A stretch of DNA of 64,000 bases from Bradyrhizobium zhengyangense (lineage in GTDB: Bacteria; Pseudomonadota; Alphaproteobacteria; Rhizobiales; Xanthobacteraceae): the NCBI RefSeq assembly GCF_022012435.1, contig NZ_JAKLUA010000015.1, positions 1 to 64,000 of the forward strand, given 5' to 3'. This document shows, one piece after another, positions 1 to 8,493 of the stretch. Position 1 is the first letter of the stretch; the number at the start of each line of letters is the position of its first letter. A program made the position numbers and the translations under genes. Below the pieces are notes generated by a model. The model was not told the DNA's origin. It made no database searches and worked only from the letters and a program-made list of their open reading frames with translations.

Positions 1-146
1 TTGCAGAGATCGACCTCGCGACGGTCCACGGTGACGAGATTCACGTCCTCCCGCACCAGCCGGCGCACGATCGCGCTGCCGGCCATGCCGCGATGGCCGG
101 CGACGTAGACGCTTTTGCCCCTCAGCTCAAACGGTACGCTTGCCAT
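1..146 (-). CDS. fcl: GDP-L-fucose synthase, N-terminal part (runs off the window)
   Basis: Only the first ~48 codons are in the window, starting at the ATG at 146. The fragment carries the Rossmann nucleotide-binding motif GHRGMAGSAIVRRL near residues 17-30, which is characteristic of GDP-4-keto-6-deoxy-mannose epimerase/reductases (Fcl/WcaG). The family turns GDP-4-keto-6-deoxy-D-mannose into GDP-L-fucose with NADPH in the cytoplasm. The start overlaps the end of gmd by 20 bases, so the two genes are probably translationally coupled, as expected for consecutive pathway steps. The catalytic Ser-Tyr-Lys residues lie outside the window and cannot be checked. Confidence 0.88.
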   Translation of the reverse strand, partial: MASVPFELRGKSVYVAGHRGMAGSAIVRRLVREDVNLVTVDRREVDLC

Positions 147-1197
147 TTACGACATCCCGTTTGGCCTCGGCCAGATCGCTCGCCATCATCTCTTCGACGA
201 GTTGCGCAAATGTCCGTTTCGGCTTCCAGCCGAGCACCTGGCGCGCCTTGCTGGAATCGCCAATGAGCAGATCGACCTCGGTCGGACGGAAATAGGTCGG
301 ATCGATCTTCACCACAACCCTGCCACTCTTGGCATCGACACCGGTCTCGAAGACGCCTGCGCCGCGCCATTCGACGCGGCGGCCGACCTGCGCGAAGGAC
401 AGCTCGACCATCTCGCGCACCGAGCGCGTCTCGCCGGTGGCGAGCACGAAATCGTCGGGCTTGTCGGCCTGCAAGATCATGTGCATGCCCTCGACGTAAT
501 CCTTGGCATGGCCCCAGTCGCGCTTGGCCTCGAGATTGCCGAGATAGAGCGACTGTTCCAATCCGACTTCGATCCGCGCCACGCCGCGGGTGATCTTGCG
601 TGTGACAAAGGTCTCGCCGCGGATCGGGCTCTCGTGGTTGAACAGGATGCCGTTGCTCGCGAACATGCCGTAGGCTTCGCGGTAGTTCACCGTGATCCAG
701 TAGCCATAGAGCTTTGCAACGCCGTAAGGCGAACGCGGATAGAACGGCGTCGTCTCCTTCTGCGGGATCTCCTGCACCAGGCCGTAGAGCTCGGAGGTCG
801 AGGCCTGATAGAACCGCGTATCCTTCTCCATGCCGAGGATACGGATTGCCTCCAAAAGGCGCAGCACGCCGATGGCGTCTGCGTTGGCGGTGTATTCCGG
901 GCTTTCGAAGCTCACGGCGACATGACTCTGGGCCGCGAGATTGTAGATCTCGGTCGGCCGGATCTGTTGCACGAGGCGGATCAGGTTGGTCGAATCCGTC
1001 ATGTCGCCGTAATGCATCAGGAACGGCACGTCGCCGACATGCGGATCCTGATAGAGGTGATCGACGCGCGCGGTATTGAACGAGGACGACCGCCGCTTGA
1101 TGCCGTGCACGACATAGCCGAGCGACAGCAGATGCTCGGCCAGATAGGCACCGTCCTGACCGGTCACACCGGTGATGAGAGCGACACGTTGAGTCAT
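127..1197 (-). CDS. gmd: GDP-mannose 4,6-dehydratase
   Basis: This 356-residue enzyme of the short-chain dehydrogenase superfamily converts GDP-D-mannose to GDP-4-keto-6-deoxy-D-mannose, the precursor of L-fucose, D-rhamnose and perosamine. The NADP-binding motif TGVTGQDGAYLAEHLL lies at residues ~9-24. YNLAAQSHV, the substrate/catalytic region STSELYG and the YxxxK pair in YPRSPYGVAKLYGYW are all visible. The open frame extends to 1281, but the ATG at 1197 (MTQRVALITGV) matches the family start. It overlaps fcl by 20 bases. In this locus its product could feed both Fcl and the perosamine synthase at 15530-16645. Confidence 0.96.
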   Translation of the reverse strand: MTQRVALITGVTGQDGAYLAEHLLSLGYVVHGIKRRSSSFNTARVDHLYQDPHVGDVPFLMHYGDMTDSTNLIRLVQQIRPTEIYNLAAQSHVAVSFESPEYTANADAIGVLRLLEAIRILGMEKDTRFYQASTSELYGLVQEIPQKETTPFYPRSPYGVAKLYGYWITVNYREAYGMFASNGILFNHESPIRGETFVTRKITRGVARIEVGLEQSLYLGNLEAKRDWGHAKDYVEGMHMILQADKPDDFVLATGETRSVREMVELSFAQVGRRVEWRGAGVFETGVDAKSGRVVVKIDPTYFRPTEVDLLIGDSSKARQVLGWKPKRTFAQLVEEMMASDLAEAKRDVVNGKRTV

Positions 1198-1323
1198 GGC
1201 CGACCTTGTTCTCGCCACTTTAGAATTGAGGATGCAAACTGAGCGCCGAACGAAGCGCTTTTCGCACGTCTTCTTGGCCATATCGCCCCGCGCGGGTCAA
1301 CCCCAGGGAACCGCCGGAAACCG

Positions 1324-1333
1324 CCCCCCCCCC
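1324..1333. repeat. Ten-base C tract between divergent genes
   Basis: An uninterrupted run of ten C residues on the plus strand lies in the 249-bp gap between gmd (minus) and the gmhB-like gene (plus). No other gene is seen in this gap. Such tracts can slip during replication and alter promoter spacing. That role is an inference; the tract itself is read directly. Confidence 0.7.
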
Positions 1334-1446
1334 GGAAGCGCGAAGACGGATTGGACCTGGAACACAATCGTGATACTGACCGCCTGGAGAGATTGGGCCG
1401 CGGCGGCGGTTTCGCGCCCCTCATAGAGAGACAAACTCGAGCCGAA

Positions 1447-1989
1447 ATGCCCCGGGACAGAGAGAGCCTAGCGATCGACCTGGTGCTGCGTCCGGCTGTT
1501 TTCTTCGATCGCGACGGCGTTCTGAACGTCGACACCGATTACCTGTTCGAGATCGACAAATTCGTCTGGATCGACGGTGCGATTGATGCCGTCAAAGCGG
1601 TCAACGAAGCCGGCTATTTCGCCTTCGTGATCACCAACCAGTCGGGCGTGGCCAGGGGCCTCTATGGGGAGACCGACGTACATCGGCTGCACGACTGGAT
1701 GGCGCGTGAACTGGAGGCCCAGGGTGCACGCATCGATGCTTTCGAATATTGCCCGTTTCATCCCGACGGATACATCGAACGTTACCGGCGCGTCAGCGAA
1801 CGCCGCAAGCCGCAGCCCGGCATGATCATCGACCTTCTGAACAAGTTTCCCGTCGACGCGAGCCGGAGTTTCGTAGTCGGTGACAGTCGATCGGACATCG
1901 AGGCGGCGCACGCGGCGGGCCTCCCGGGCCACGCCTTTCCGGGCGGAAACCTGCGGGATTTCGTGCTGCCGCTTCTGGCGAACGGATAG
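1447..1989 (+). CDS. gmhB: D-glycero-D-manno-heptose 1,7-bisphosphate phosphatase-like HAD hydrolase
   Basis: A HAD-superfamily phosphatase of the histidinol-phosphatase/GmhB subfamily, about 180 residues from the ATG at 1447 (the frame is open from 1351). The motifs are FFDRDGVLNVD (nucleophile and acid/base aspartates), VITNQSGVARG (Thr/Asn motif II), a lysine in RRKPQPGM (motif III) and VVGDSRSDIEAA (motif IV). A CPFHPDG stretch resembles part of the zinc-binding loop, although the complete four-ligand set is not obvious. In the family it removes the 7-phosphate in ADP- or GDP-heptose synthesis. It starts a plus-strand pair with the glycosyltransferase beginning 5 bases after its stop. Confidence 0.8.
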   Translation: MPRDRESLAIDLVLRPAVFFDRDGVLNVDTDYLFEIDKFVWIDGAIDAVKAVNEAGYFAFVITNQSGVARGLYGETDVHRLHDWMARELEAQGARIDAFEYCPFHPDGYIERYRRVSERRKPQPGMIIDLLNKFPVDASRSFVVGDSRSDIEAAHAAGLPGHAFPGGNLRDFVLPLLANG

Positions 1990-1993
1990 CGGC

Positions 1994-3202
1994 GTGGCGA
2001 AAGCTACCAGTTTCATTCTCGCGACGGAATTCTATCCGCCGGACCCGAGCACGACGGCGATCTATCTCGGTGCGATCGCCAATGCGATCGCCCTCGACAT
2101 GAACGCAGTCGTCCTGTCGGGAACGCAGGGCTCCGCAAAGCCGAAATCCGGCGACGACACGCCCGAGGTCATCGAGATCGCAAACTGGAGACCTCCCAAG
2201 CAGGCGCTCGTAAGACGCCTCATCGCAAGTTCCACGCTGGCGATGCGCTTGTTCTGGGGCGTCTATAGATGCGCAGCGCCGGGCGATGTCGTCATGTCGG
2301 TCACGAGCCCCTTCACGCTGCCCTACGCGATTACGCTTGCCGCAAGGCTGCGGGGCGCCAGGACGGCACTTCTGATCTACGACCTCTATCCGGAAGCTCT
2401 GGTGGCCGCCGGCATGGCAAGTCAGACATCGGTCGTCACACGCCTCTTGCGTATTGCCAATGGCTGGCTGTTCAGATCCCTGAACGCCATCTTTGTCATC
2501 GGCCGTGACGTGCCCCCGCTGCTGCTGCGCTATCCGCGCGTGCGCCCAGACAGCATCCATTTCGTGCCCAACTGGACATTGCTGCCGATCGGCTTCCGCG
2601 AGCCCGGTGACCGCGGCAGGTTCAGGAAGCCCTATTCGGCGCCGTTCGTTGTCGGACTCTGCGGCAATCTCGGCTTCACGCATGCACCTCGCACCGTGTT
2701 TGAAGCCGCACGGCTTCTGCAACATGAGAAGCATATACATTTCGTTCTGTCCGGCTGGGGCATCGGTTGGAACGAGTTGGAAACCCTTCAGGCCGCGGAG
2801 AAGCTGGAGAACGTGACCTTGCTGGACCCGGTGCCTGAGGAACAGCTTGCCGAATTCCTCGCGATGGCCGACGCTTGGGTCATTCCCTACCGGTGCAACG
2901 TCGCCGGGGTCTCTATCCCAAGCCGGCTCTACAACCTCCTCGCCGTTGGGCGGGCGGTTATCGTCGGAACAGAACCGAATTCGGAAGCCGCACTTGCCGT
3001 CGCCGAAGAGGACATTGGTTGGGTCGTGCCCCCGGAGGATCCGACGAGCTTGGCGCGAGCGATCTCCACGGCCGCGTCCGATCGCGCTGCGACGCTCGAG
3101 CGAGGCCGCAAGGCGGCGGTCGCTGCGCTGAAATATAGCGAGCAAACTTCGACGCAGCGCTACCGCGACATAATACGGCGCCTGCGCGAGAGCAACGACT
3201 AG
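1994..3202 (+). CDS. Glycosyltransferase, WcaI-like GT4 family
   Basis: About 402 residues from a GTG at 1994, just after the phosphatase gene. The N-terminus (ILATEFYPPDPSTTAIYL) and the middle (VPNWTLLP, CGNLGFTHAP) fit GT-B glycosyltransferases of the colanic-acid WcaI type. The C-terminal donor domain includes VSIPSRLYNLLAVGRAVIVG. These enzymes transfer a sugar from a nucleotide donor to an undecaprenyl-linked intermediate on the cytoplasmic face of the membrane. Donor and acceptor cannot be told from the sequence. Its TAG stop overlaps the TAG stop of the convergent aminotransferase gene in a CTAG. Confidence 0.82.
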   Translation: MAKATSFILATEFYPPDPSTTAIYLGAIANAIALDMNAVVLSGTQGSAKPKSGDDTPEVIEIANWRPPKQALVRRLIASSTLAMRLFWGVYRCAAPGDVVMSVTSPFTLPYAITLAARLRGARTALLIYDLYPEALVAAGMASQTSVVTRLLRIANGWLFRSLNAIFVIGRDVPPLLLRYPRVRPDSIHFVPNWTLLPIGFREPGDRGRFRKPYSAPFVVGLCGNLGFTHAPRTVFEAARLLQHEKHIHFVLSGWGIGWNELETLQAAEKLENVTLLDPVPEEQLAEFLAMADAWVIPYRCNVAGVSIPSRLYNLLAVGRAVIVGTEPNSEAALAVAEEDIGWVVPPEDPTSLARAISTAASDRAATLERGRKAAVAALKYSEQTSTQRYRDIIRRLRESND

Positions 3203-4296
3203 AAGTCCTTGATCAGCCTGATGACCTCATCCTGCTGCTCGCGTGTGATTTCCGCAAACATCGGCAGCGAGAGCATCTTGTTCTGGTCGTCAAACGCCCG
3301 CGGAAACTGCTCAGGCTTGTGTCCAAGTCGCGAATAGGCGGGGAGCAATGGCAGGGCGGTCGGGTAATTGATCGCCGTCTGCACCCCGTTCTCGGCCAGA
3401 TACGCCGCGAGCGCATCACGCTTCCGGTGCTTGATCGTATAGAGATGGTAGACGTGGTTGCGGTCAGGCGCAACGCGTGGCACCTCCACGCCGTCGAGTT
3501 GATTGAGACCGGCATCATAGACTGCCGCAGCATCCTGTCGGGCCTTGGTCCAGGCCTGCAAATGCCTGAGCTTGGCCGACAGGATCGCCGCCTGCATTCC
3601 GTCGAGCCGGCTGTTGATGCCTTCGATCAGGTGCTTGTGCTTCACGAGGCCACCATGGCGAGCCAGCATGGTCATGTGCTCGGCGAGCGCAGCGTCACCG
3701 GTCACCACCGCGCCGGCATCGCCGAACGCACCCAGATTCTTGCCCGGGTAGAATGAATAGGTCGCGGCCGCCCCGAACGTCCCGACCGGCTGATCCTTGT
3801 ACCGCGCCAAATGCGCCTGGGCACAGTCCTCGATCACCCAGAGGTCGTGCTTGCGCGCGATCGCCATGATCGCGTCCATATCGGCCGGCTGGCCAAAGAG
3901 GTGCACCGGGATGATGCCGACGGTGCGCGGCGTGATCGCCGCCTCGATAGCCGCAGGGTCGATCGTGAAGGTCTCGCCGTCGGTGTCGCAGAACACGACC
4001 TGAGCACCTGCATGCGTGATCATCGCGGACGTCGATATCCAGGAATGCGCGGTCGTGATGACCTCGTCACCAGGCTTGACCTTCAGTGCGGCCATCGCGA
4101 GGTAGAGCGCGTCGGTGCCATTCGCACAGGACACGCAGTGCTCGACGCTCGCCGCTGCCGCGAACTCCCGCTCGAAGGCGTCGACATAAGGCCCGCGGAT
4201 GAACGCGCTGTCGCGAATGACCGCGGCGATCGCACCGTCGATCTCATCCTTGATCGACTGATACTGGAGCCCGAGATCCGCGTATGGTACCGGCAT
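3199..4296 (-). CDS. DegT/DnrJ/EryC1/StrS sugar aminotransferase, WbpE-like
   Basis: A 365-residue PLP-dependent fold-type I sugar aminotransferase. SCANGTDALYLAMAAL near residues 57-72 binds the cofactor phosphate. VIEDCAQAH carries the aspartate that pairs with the PLP nitrogen, and SFYPGKNLGAFGDAGA carries the Schiff-base lysine. Its operon partners (an acetyltransferase and a Gfo/Idh oxidoreductase) match the WbpB-WbpE-WbpD order of chemistry, in which a 3-keto UDP-GlcNAcA is aminated at C3. The assignment to that pathway is inferred from context; other keto-sugars are possible. A 12-bp gap separates it from the acetyltransferase. Confidence 0.87.
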   Translation of the reverse strand: MPVPYADLGLQYQSIKDEIDGAIAAVIRDSAFIRGPYVDAFEREFAAAASVEHCVSCANGTDALYLAMAALKVKPGDEVITTAHSWISTSAMITHAGAQVVFCDTDGETFTIDPAAIEAAITPRTVGIIPVHLFGQPADMDAIMAIARKHDLWVIEDCAQAHLARYKDQPVGTFGAAATYSFYPGKNLGAFGDAGAVVTGDAALAEHMTMLARHGGLVKHKHLIEGINSRLDGMQAAILSAKLRHLQAWTKARQDAAAVYDAGLNQLDGVEVPRVAPDRNHVYHLYTIKHRKRDALAAYLAENGVQTAINYPTALPLLPAYSRLGHKPEQFPRAFDDQNKMLSLPMFAEITREQQDEVIRLIKDF

Positions 4297-4308
4297 GATT
4301 GCTATTCC

Positions 4309-4779
4309 TTAGGTCTTGCTCTTGAGGCGCCGGGCGGGGTTTCCGGCGTAGCTGCCCGGCTCGACAATGTCTTTAGTGACCACCGAGCCGGCTCCGATCA
4401 CGACGTCGTCGGCAATCGATACCGGCATGATGGTGGCGTTAGAGCCGATCGAAACCCGGTTGCCGATTTTCGTCGCGCGCCACAATTCGCGACGTCCGCG
4501 CGCCGGCCCGCCAGTCGAAAACGTATCGTTGATGAACATCACGCCGTGTCCGACGAAGCAGTCCTCCCCGATCGACACCAGCTCGCAAATGAACGCGTGC
4601 GATTGCACGCGAGTGCGTGCACCAACAACAGCGCCGGCCTGTATTTCGGTAAATGGGCCGACGAAGCAATCATCCGCAATCTCGCAACCGTAAAGATTGC
4701 AGGGTTCGACCAGCTTAACGCGCTCGCCGAACCTGACGTCGCGAACGGCGACCTGGTGCACTTGCGGTATGCCGCTCAC
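4309..4779 (-). CDS. Left-handed beta-helix sugar N-acetyltransferase, WbpD-like
   Basis: A 156-residue protein made mostly of hexapeptide repeats (for example VKLVEPCNLYGCEIADDCF and VSIGSNATIMPV) ending in VIGAGSVVTKDI and YAGNPARRL, the usual acetyl-CoA-binding end of the family. The FINDTFSTGG segment is typical of WbpD/WlbB enzymes, which N-acetylate the 3-amino group of UDP-2-acetamido-3-amino-2,3-dideoxy-glucuronic acid. Its start overlaps the oxidoreductase stop by 4 bases (ATGA). Read with its neighbours, it completes a three-enzyme route to a diacetamido sugar acid; the 6-dehydrogenase for that route is not in the window. Confidence 0.85.
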   Translation of the reverse strand: MSGIPQVHQVAVRDVRFGERVKLVEPCNLYGCEIADDCFVGPFTEIQAGAVVGARTRVQSHAFICELVSIGEDCFVGHGVMFINDTFSTGGPARGRRELWRATKIGNRVSIGSNATIMPVSIADDVVIGAGSVVTKDIVEPGSYAGNPARRLKSKT

Positions 4780-5837
4780 GAGATGACACCGAGCTTGCTT
4801 CGCCGCGGCTCAAAGCGCAGCGCAACTTCCTGCCCTGTTTCGATCGACTCGTAGAGGGCGGAGATCAGCTCGAGGCTCTTGCGGCCCTGAAGACCGTCGA
4901 CGAGCGCAGCGCGCTGATGCAGCAGGCAGTCGACGACATGTTGATAATAGGCCTGGTGGCCGAAGCCGTAGACGTTCGGCGGATTGACCGAGAATTTCTC
5001 GATGACCACCTTGTCACTCGGCAACTCGTCGACAAAGTTCCAGTGCCTGATCTGGTTGACCGCGAAACCGGCGATCTCCACCGTTCCCTTCTCGCCGAGG
5101 ATCGAGAGGGAACCCTCGAGATCCTTCGGCCGCACCGCCGTGGTCGCCTCGATGATACCGAGCGCGCCGTTGCGGAATTTCAGCGTCGCAACCGCAGTAT
5201 CTTCGGTCTCGACCCTCACCAGGGCCGTCGTCGCTCTTGCATGCACGCTAACCACGTCCCCGAAGAACCATTCCAGCATATCGATGTGGTGACTGGCCTG
5301 ATTCGTCAGCACGCCGCCGTCATACGCCCAGGTGCCGCGCCAAGCGTCTTGATCGTAATAGGACTGATCTCGGCACCAGCGCACCCGCACAGTTCCAAGG
5401 ACGAGCCGGCCGAACCTTCCGGCATCCAGCGCCTCGCGCGCCTTGACGACCGGGACGTTGAAACGATTTTGTTTGACGACGAACAGCTTCACGCCCGCCT
5501 GGTCGCAAGCACGGATCATGTCGTCGGCGTCCTGCAGGCGGAGCGCCATTGGCTTTTCGACGACCACATGCTTGCCCGCCTTCGCACAGGCGATCGCATG
5601 CTGGGGATGCATGCCGCTAGGCGTCAGCACGGCAACGACGTCTATATCCTTCCGCGCTAGGAACGTATCGATGTCATAGTCTGCCGGTACTGCAAATTTG
5701 GTCGCCACGGCGTCGGCGCGCTCGCGAACGGGATCGCAAACAGCGACCAGCTTGGCATTCTCGATCTGGCCGGAGCCAAGCAGATCCGAATGCCGTTTGG
5801 AAATACGTCCGCAGCCGAGCAAGCCGAATCTGAGCAT
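4776..5837 (-). CDS. Gfo/Idh/MocA-family sugar dehydrogenase, WbpB/WlbA-like
   Basis: A 353-residue NAD-dependent oxidoreductase. The N-terminal Rossmann motif FGLLGCGRISKRH, then LTPSGMHPQHAI and HVVVEKPMAL (EKP motif), are diagnostic of Gfo/Idh/MocA proteins. VKQNRFNVPV, YYDQDAWRGTW and TNQASHHIDMLEW match the WlbA/WbpB branch, which oxidises C3 of UDP-N-acetylglucosaminuronic acid. It is the first gene of the minus-strand set oxidoreductase-acetyltransferase-aminotransferase, with a 4-base overlap to the second gene, so the promoter should lie in the gap 5838-6152. Confidence 0.88.
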   Translation of the reverse strand: MLRFGLLGCGRISKRHSDLLGSGQIENAKLVAVCDPVRERADAVATKFAVPADYDIDTFLARKDIDVVAVLTPSGMHPQHAIACAKAGKHVVVEKPMALRLQDADDMIRACDQAGVKLFVVKQNRFNVPVVKAREALDAGRFGRLVLGTVRVRWCRDQSYYDQDAWRGTWAYDGGVLTNQASHHIDMLEWFFGDVVSVHARATTALVRVETEDTAVATLKFRNGALGIIEATTAVRPKDLEGSLSILGEKGTVEIAGFAVNQIRHWNFVDELPSDKVVIEKFSVNPPNVYGFGHQAYYQHVVDCLLHQRAALVDGLQGRKSLELISALYESIETGQEVALRFEPRRSKLGVIS

Positions 5838-6152
5838 GAAACCTCCCCCCTGATCACCCGGGCCGAGGCCGTGACACCTCTATATCGACGCCCTCGCGGT
5901 CTAGTGGTCTATACGCAAAAGTTCTTTTAGATCAAGCCAATTAGGACCTTTCCGGGATGACGACCGAGCCCGATTTCGGGCGGAATCGCATGCTCCGGAC
6001 GGCTTTCCCCGGAGAGATCGAGCGTTTCGATCGAGAATTGTGGGGCACGAATAACGCAAGAATCGACTTGAAATGGACTTGGCCCTCCATTTCGCCTAAC
6101 AGTCGGCGAACCAGCTAAAAAGGCTGAAAGATTTCATTCCAAGTTCAAGAGC
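5838..6152. other. Divergent intergenic region, probable promoters for both flanking operons
   Basis: This 315-bp gap separates the minus-strand wbp-like set from the plus-strand wzz-wzy set. It is clearly more AT-rich than its flanks in places (around 5918-5950 and 6105-6145). It contains a perfect 5-bp-stem hairpin at 5968-5981 with an ATTT loop. No open reading frame with family features is seen. No confident -35/-10 pair or operator could be fixed. Confidence 0.4.
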
Positions 6153-7115
6153 ATGACCGATAAAGCCACTGTCGCGATTCTGGGGACGCTTCGGTCCTTT
6201 CGCGTTACGTTCCTGTCTGTCGCGGGGGCCACGTTCGTCGTCCTGGCGGCCGCCATCATCATTTCCGTCCAGCCTAGTTCGCTCGTCCGCTCCGCCATCG
6301 AAGTTGGAACCTTCGCCACCAACGATGGAGAGGTGCCGCTCGAACCGCCGGAACTTCTCGCAAAGCGCATCCCCGCAGTCTATCTGCCGGCAGCCATCAC
6401 GGCGCTTGCCAAGAGCGGCGTGCAAGCCTCGACCTTGGGCGCGCTGCAGAATTCGTCCGCCGAAAGCATTGGCCAGACAGTGAGCATGCGGAGCATCGTC
6501 AATCCGGCCGCGGTTGCGGAAGCGAAGGAGCTCCAGCAGAAAATCATCGACCAGATAATGGACGAGGAGAGCAACCGCAGCGATGTCTTGCGCGAGGCCG
6601 CCGCTTTGCGGACAGTCCTTTGGAAAGAGACGAGCGATGAGATAGATCGGCAGATCGCCGACTATGGAAAGATCATGGACCGCCTGAGCGGACTGCTGCC
6701 CGAAGCCGAGAGCCTCCTTCGCGCCAGACAGCTCGAGCGCGGCGCAGCACTCCAGCAGCGCGCCGCAGCACAGGCCGAAGACGGCAACAAGACGACGGCG
6801 GACATCGACGGGCTGCGAAAGGAAATCGCCAACCAACTGGACCTGCTGGCGGTCCTTAGCGAGGAGCGCGCCCAATCAACGCGCGATGTCACGATGTTGC
6901 GCGCCCGGCACGATGTCCTTGCAGCGAACCTCATCGAGGCACAGATCGCCGCGCGGGCGTTCAAGGGCACGCGCGTCACGCTCGCGCCCGAAGCGATGCC
7001 GATACCGGTCGGCGCCAAGCGGTCCTCGCTGCTGTTTATCGCCGCGGTCGCGTCGATCCTGATCGCGTTCGGTTCGATTGCATTTCTCCACAACTTCGCC
7101 GTCACGAGAGACTGA
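6153..7115 (+). CDS. Wzz-like polysaccharide chain-length/co-polymerase membrane protein
   Basis: A 320-residue protein with an N-terminal transmembrane segment (about residues 17-40, FLSVAGATFVVLAAAIIIS) and a C-terminal one (about 293-315, SSLLFIAAVASILIAFGSIA). Between them lies a long alpha-helical, coiled-coil-prone periplasmic part rich in Ala, Glu, Gln and Arg. Two terminal membrane helices around a helical domain is the architecture of Wzz/PCP proteins, which set O-antigen chain length. No tyrosine-kinase domain is present. The two downstream Wzy-like genes support the role. Sequence similarity to classical Wzz is weak, so the call rests on topology and context. Confidence 0.65.
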   Translation: MTDKATVAILGTLRSFRVTFLSVAGATFVVLAAAIIISVQPSSLVRSAIEVGTFATNDGEVPLEPPELLAKRIPAVYLPAAITALAKSGVQASTLGALQNSSAESIGQTVSMRSIVNPAAVAEAKELQQKIIDQIMDEESNRSDVLREAAALRTVLWKETSDEIDRQIADYGKIMDRLSGLLPEAESLLRARQLERGAALQQRAAAQAEDGNKTTADIDGLRKEIANQLDLLAVLSEERAQSTRDVTMLRARHDVLAANLIEAQIAARAFKGTRVTLAPEAMPIPVGAKRSSLLFIAAVASILIAFGSIAFLHNFAVTRD

Positions 7116-7155
7116 TCGGCCGACCACGGTGTCGCAGACAACCATCCCTGCGCAG

Positions 7156-8493
7156 ATGAGCAGCAAAGTGAACGACATCCTCAACCGCAGCCCCGTAGAG
7201 GCCGGAACGCGCCGCAATGAGGGGCTCGGGCCCGTCTTCCTGCTCTACCTGCACGTGGCGGTCTGCTTCGTCTCAATGTGCTATGTGGTGCAGTACTACG
7301 CGCCACTCATGCGCCTGACCGTCCCAGACAGCGACAGGCTCTGGCTTGCCGCGCTGAACGTCGCCCCGTTCGCCCTGTTGTCCATCCTGTTCGCGGTGTG
7401 CCGTTTCAGCTTCGGCTACTTCGTCGGCTTCTACTTCTTCACCATGCTGATGGGATACCTCTGGCTCCTGCCGCTGTCGACATTCTCCTACGATCACATC
7501 ATGGCCTATGCGTCGGCATTCGCTTCGGGACTGGCGTTTCTGTTTCCCGCCATGTTGATCACGCTGCCTGCCGGGCAGAGGTTCGCCTTGTCCGAGACGA
7601 GTTTTCGACGATTGCTGACGTCCATCCTGGCGCTCGCGGTCGTACTGCTCGCGGTCGGCGCCCTCCACAATGTGAGGGTGGTCGGAATCTCCGAGATCTA
7701 CAACTTCCGCAATCAGCTCGAATTTCCGGCCTGGCTCCAGTACGGGCTGGGGGTCACCCCGAACGTCTTACTGCCGTTCGCCTTCGCGTTCTTCGTCGTC
7801 CAACGCGCCAGGTGGCGGGCCGCGTTATGCCTGCTGCTGCTGCTGATGTTCTACCCGATCACCCTAAGCAAGCTCGCGCTCTTTGCGCCGGTGTGGCTGA
7901 TCATCCTGGCGGTCACCTCGCAGCTCTTCTTGGCGAGAACAGCCGTGACGCTGTCACTGCTGGCGCCAATCCTGTTCGGCGTATTGCTAGCGAGGCTGTT
8001 CGACCTGAACGCCATCTCCTATCCACAGTTCATTGGCTATTTCAGCCTGGTCAATTTCAGAATGATCGCGCTGACCTCCAGCGCCCTCGACTTCTACAAC
8101 GACTTCTTTGCCCATCATGACCTGACCTGGTTTTGTCAGGTGAACGTCCTGAAATCCTTCATCGACTGCCCCTACCGCGAGCCATTGGCGATCGTGATGC
8201 AGAACGCCTACAATGCAGGGAATTTCAACGCCTCACTGTTCGCAACCGAAGGCATCGCCTCGGTCGGTGTCGTGCTTGCGCCGCTGGCGGCCTTCGTTTG
8301 CGGCCTGATCATCGCGGCCGGCAACTCCGCCTCCTCCGGCCTGCCATGGCGATTTGTCCTGCTGTCGGCTGGCATGATGCTCCAGATATTCCTCAACGTC
8401 TCTCTCACAATTACTTTCGTAACCAACGGCGCTGCACTACTCTTCATACTCTGGTACGTGACCCCCCGGACACTCTTCGGCAAGCCGGCATGA
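7156..8493 (+). CDS. Polytopic membrane protein, Wzy-like O-antigen polymerase (copy 1)
   Basis: About 445 residues with roughly ten or more hydrophobic segments and almost no soluble domain, consistent with a Wzy-type polymerase or ligase of the inner membrane. The ATG at 7156 (MSSKVNDIL) is preferred; a GTG at 7129 and an ATG at 7078, inside the preceding gene, are also in frame. It is clearly paralogous to the next gene. Both share the FSFGYFVGFY segment, a PITL.KL segment, a VNFRMIA segment and NASLFATEGIASVG. Its TGA overlaps the next start (ATGA), so the two are probably co-translated. Wzy proteins have little conserved sequence, so function is inferred from topology and from the Wzz-like neighbour. 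Confidence 0.66.
   Translation: MSSKVNDILNRSPVEAGTRRNEGLGPVFLLYLHVAVCFVSMCYVVQYYAPLMRLTVPDSDRLWLAALNVAPFALLSILFAVCRFSFGYFVGFYFFTMLMGYLWLLPLSTFSYDHIMAYASAFASGLAFLFPAMLITLPAGQRFALSETSFRRLLTSILALAVVLLAVGALHNVRVVGISEIYNFRNQLEFPAWLQYGLGVTPNVLLPFAFAFFVVQRARWRAALCLLLLLMFYPITLSKLALFAPVWLIILAVTSQLFLARTAVTLSLLAPILFGVLLARLFDLNAISYPQFIGYFSLVNFRMIALTSSALDFYNDFFAHHDLTWFCQVNVLKSFIDCPYREPLAIVMQNAYNAGNFNASLFATEGIASVGVVLAPLAAFVCGLIIAAGNSASSGLPWRFVLLSAGMMLQIFLNVSLTITFVTNGAALLFILWYVTPRTLFGKPA

Noticed and set aside
115..1242. Long plus-strand ORF (375 codons) over gmd
   Set aside because: It mirrors gmd, has Arg/His/Asp-rich shadow composition and no family motifs.
1826..3145. 439-codon minus-strand ORF over the WcaI-like glycosyltransferase
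   Set aside because: Antisense shadow of a gene with clear motifs; composition is Arg/Cys-rich and has no domain signature.
5968..5981. Hairpin in the 5.8-6.15 kb gap as a terminator
   Set aside because: The stem is only five pairs, there is no T tract after it, and both flanking genes point away from it.
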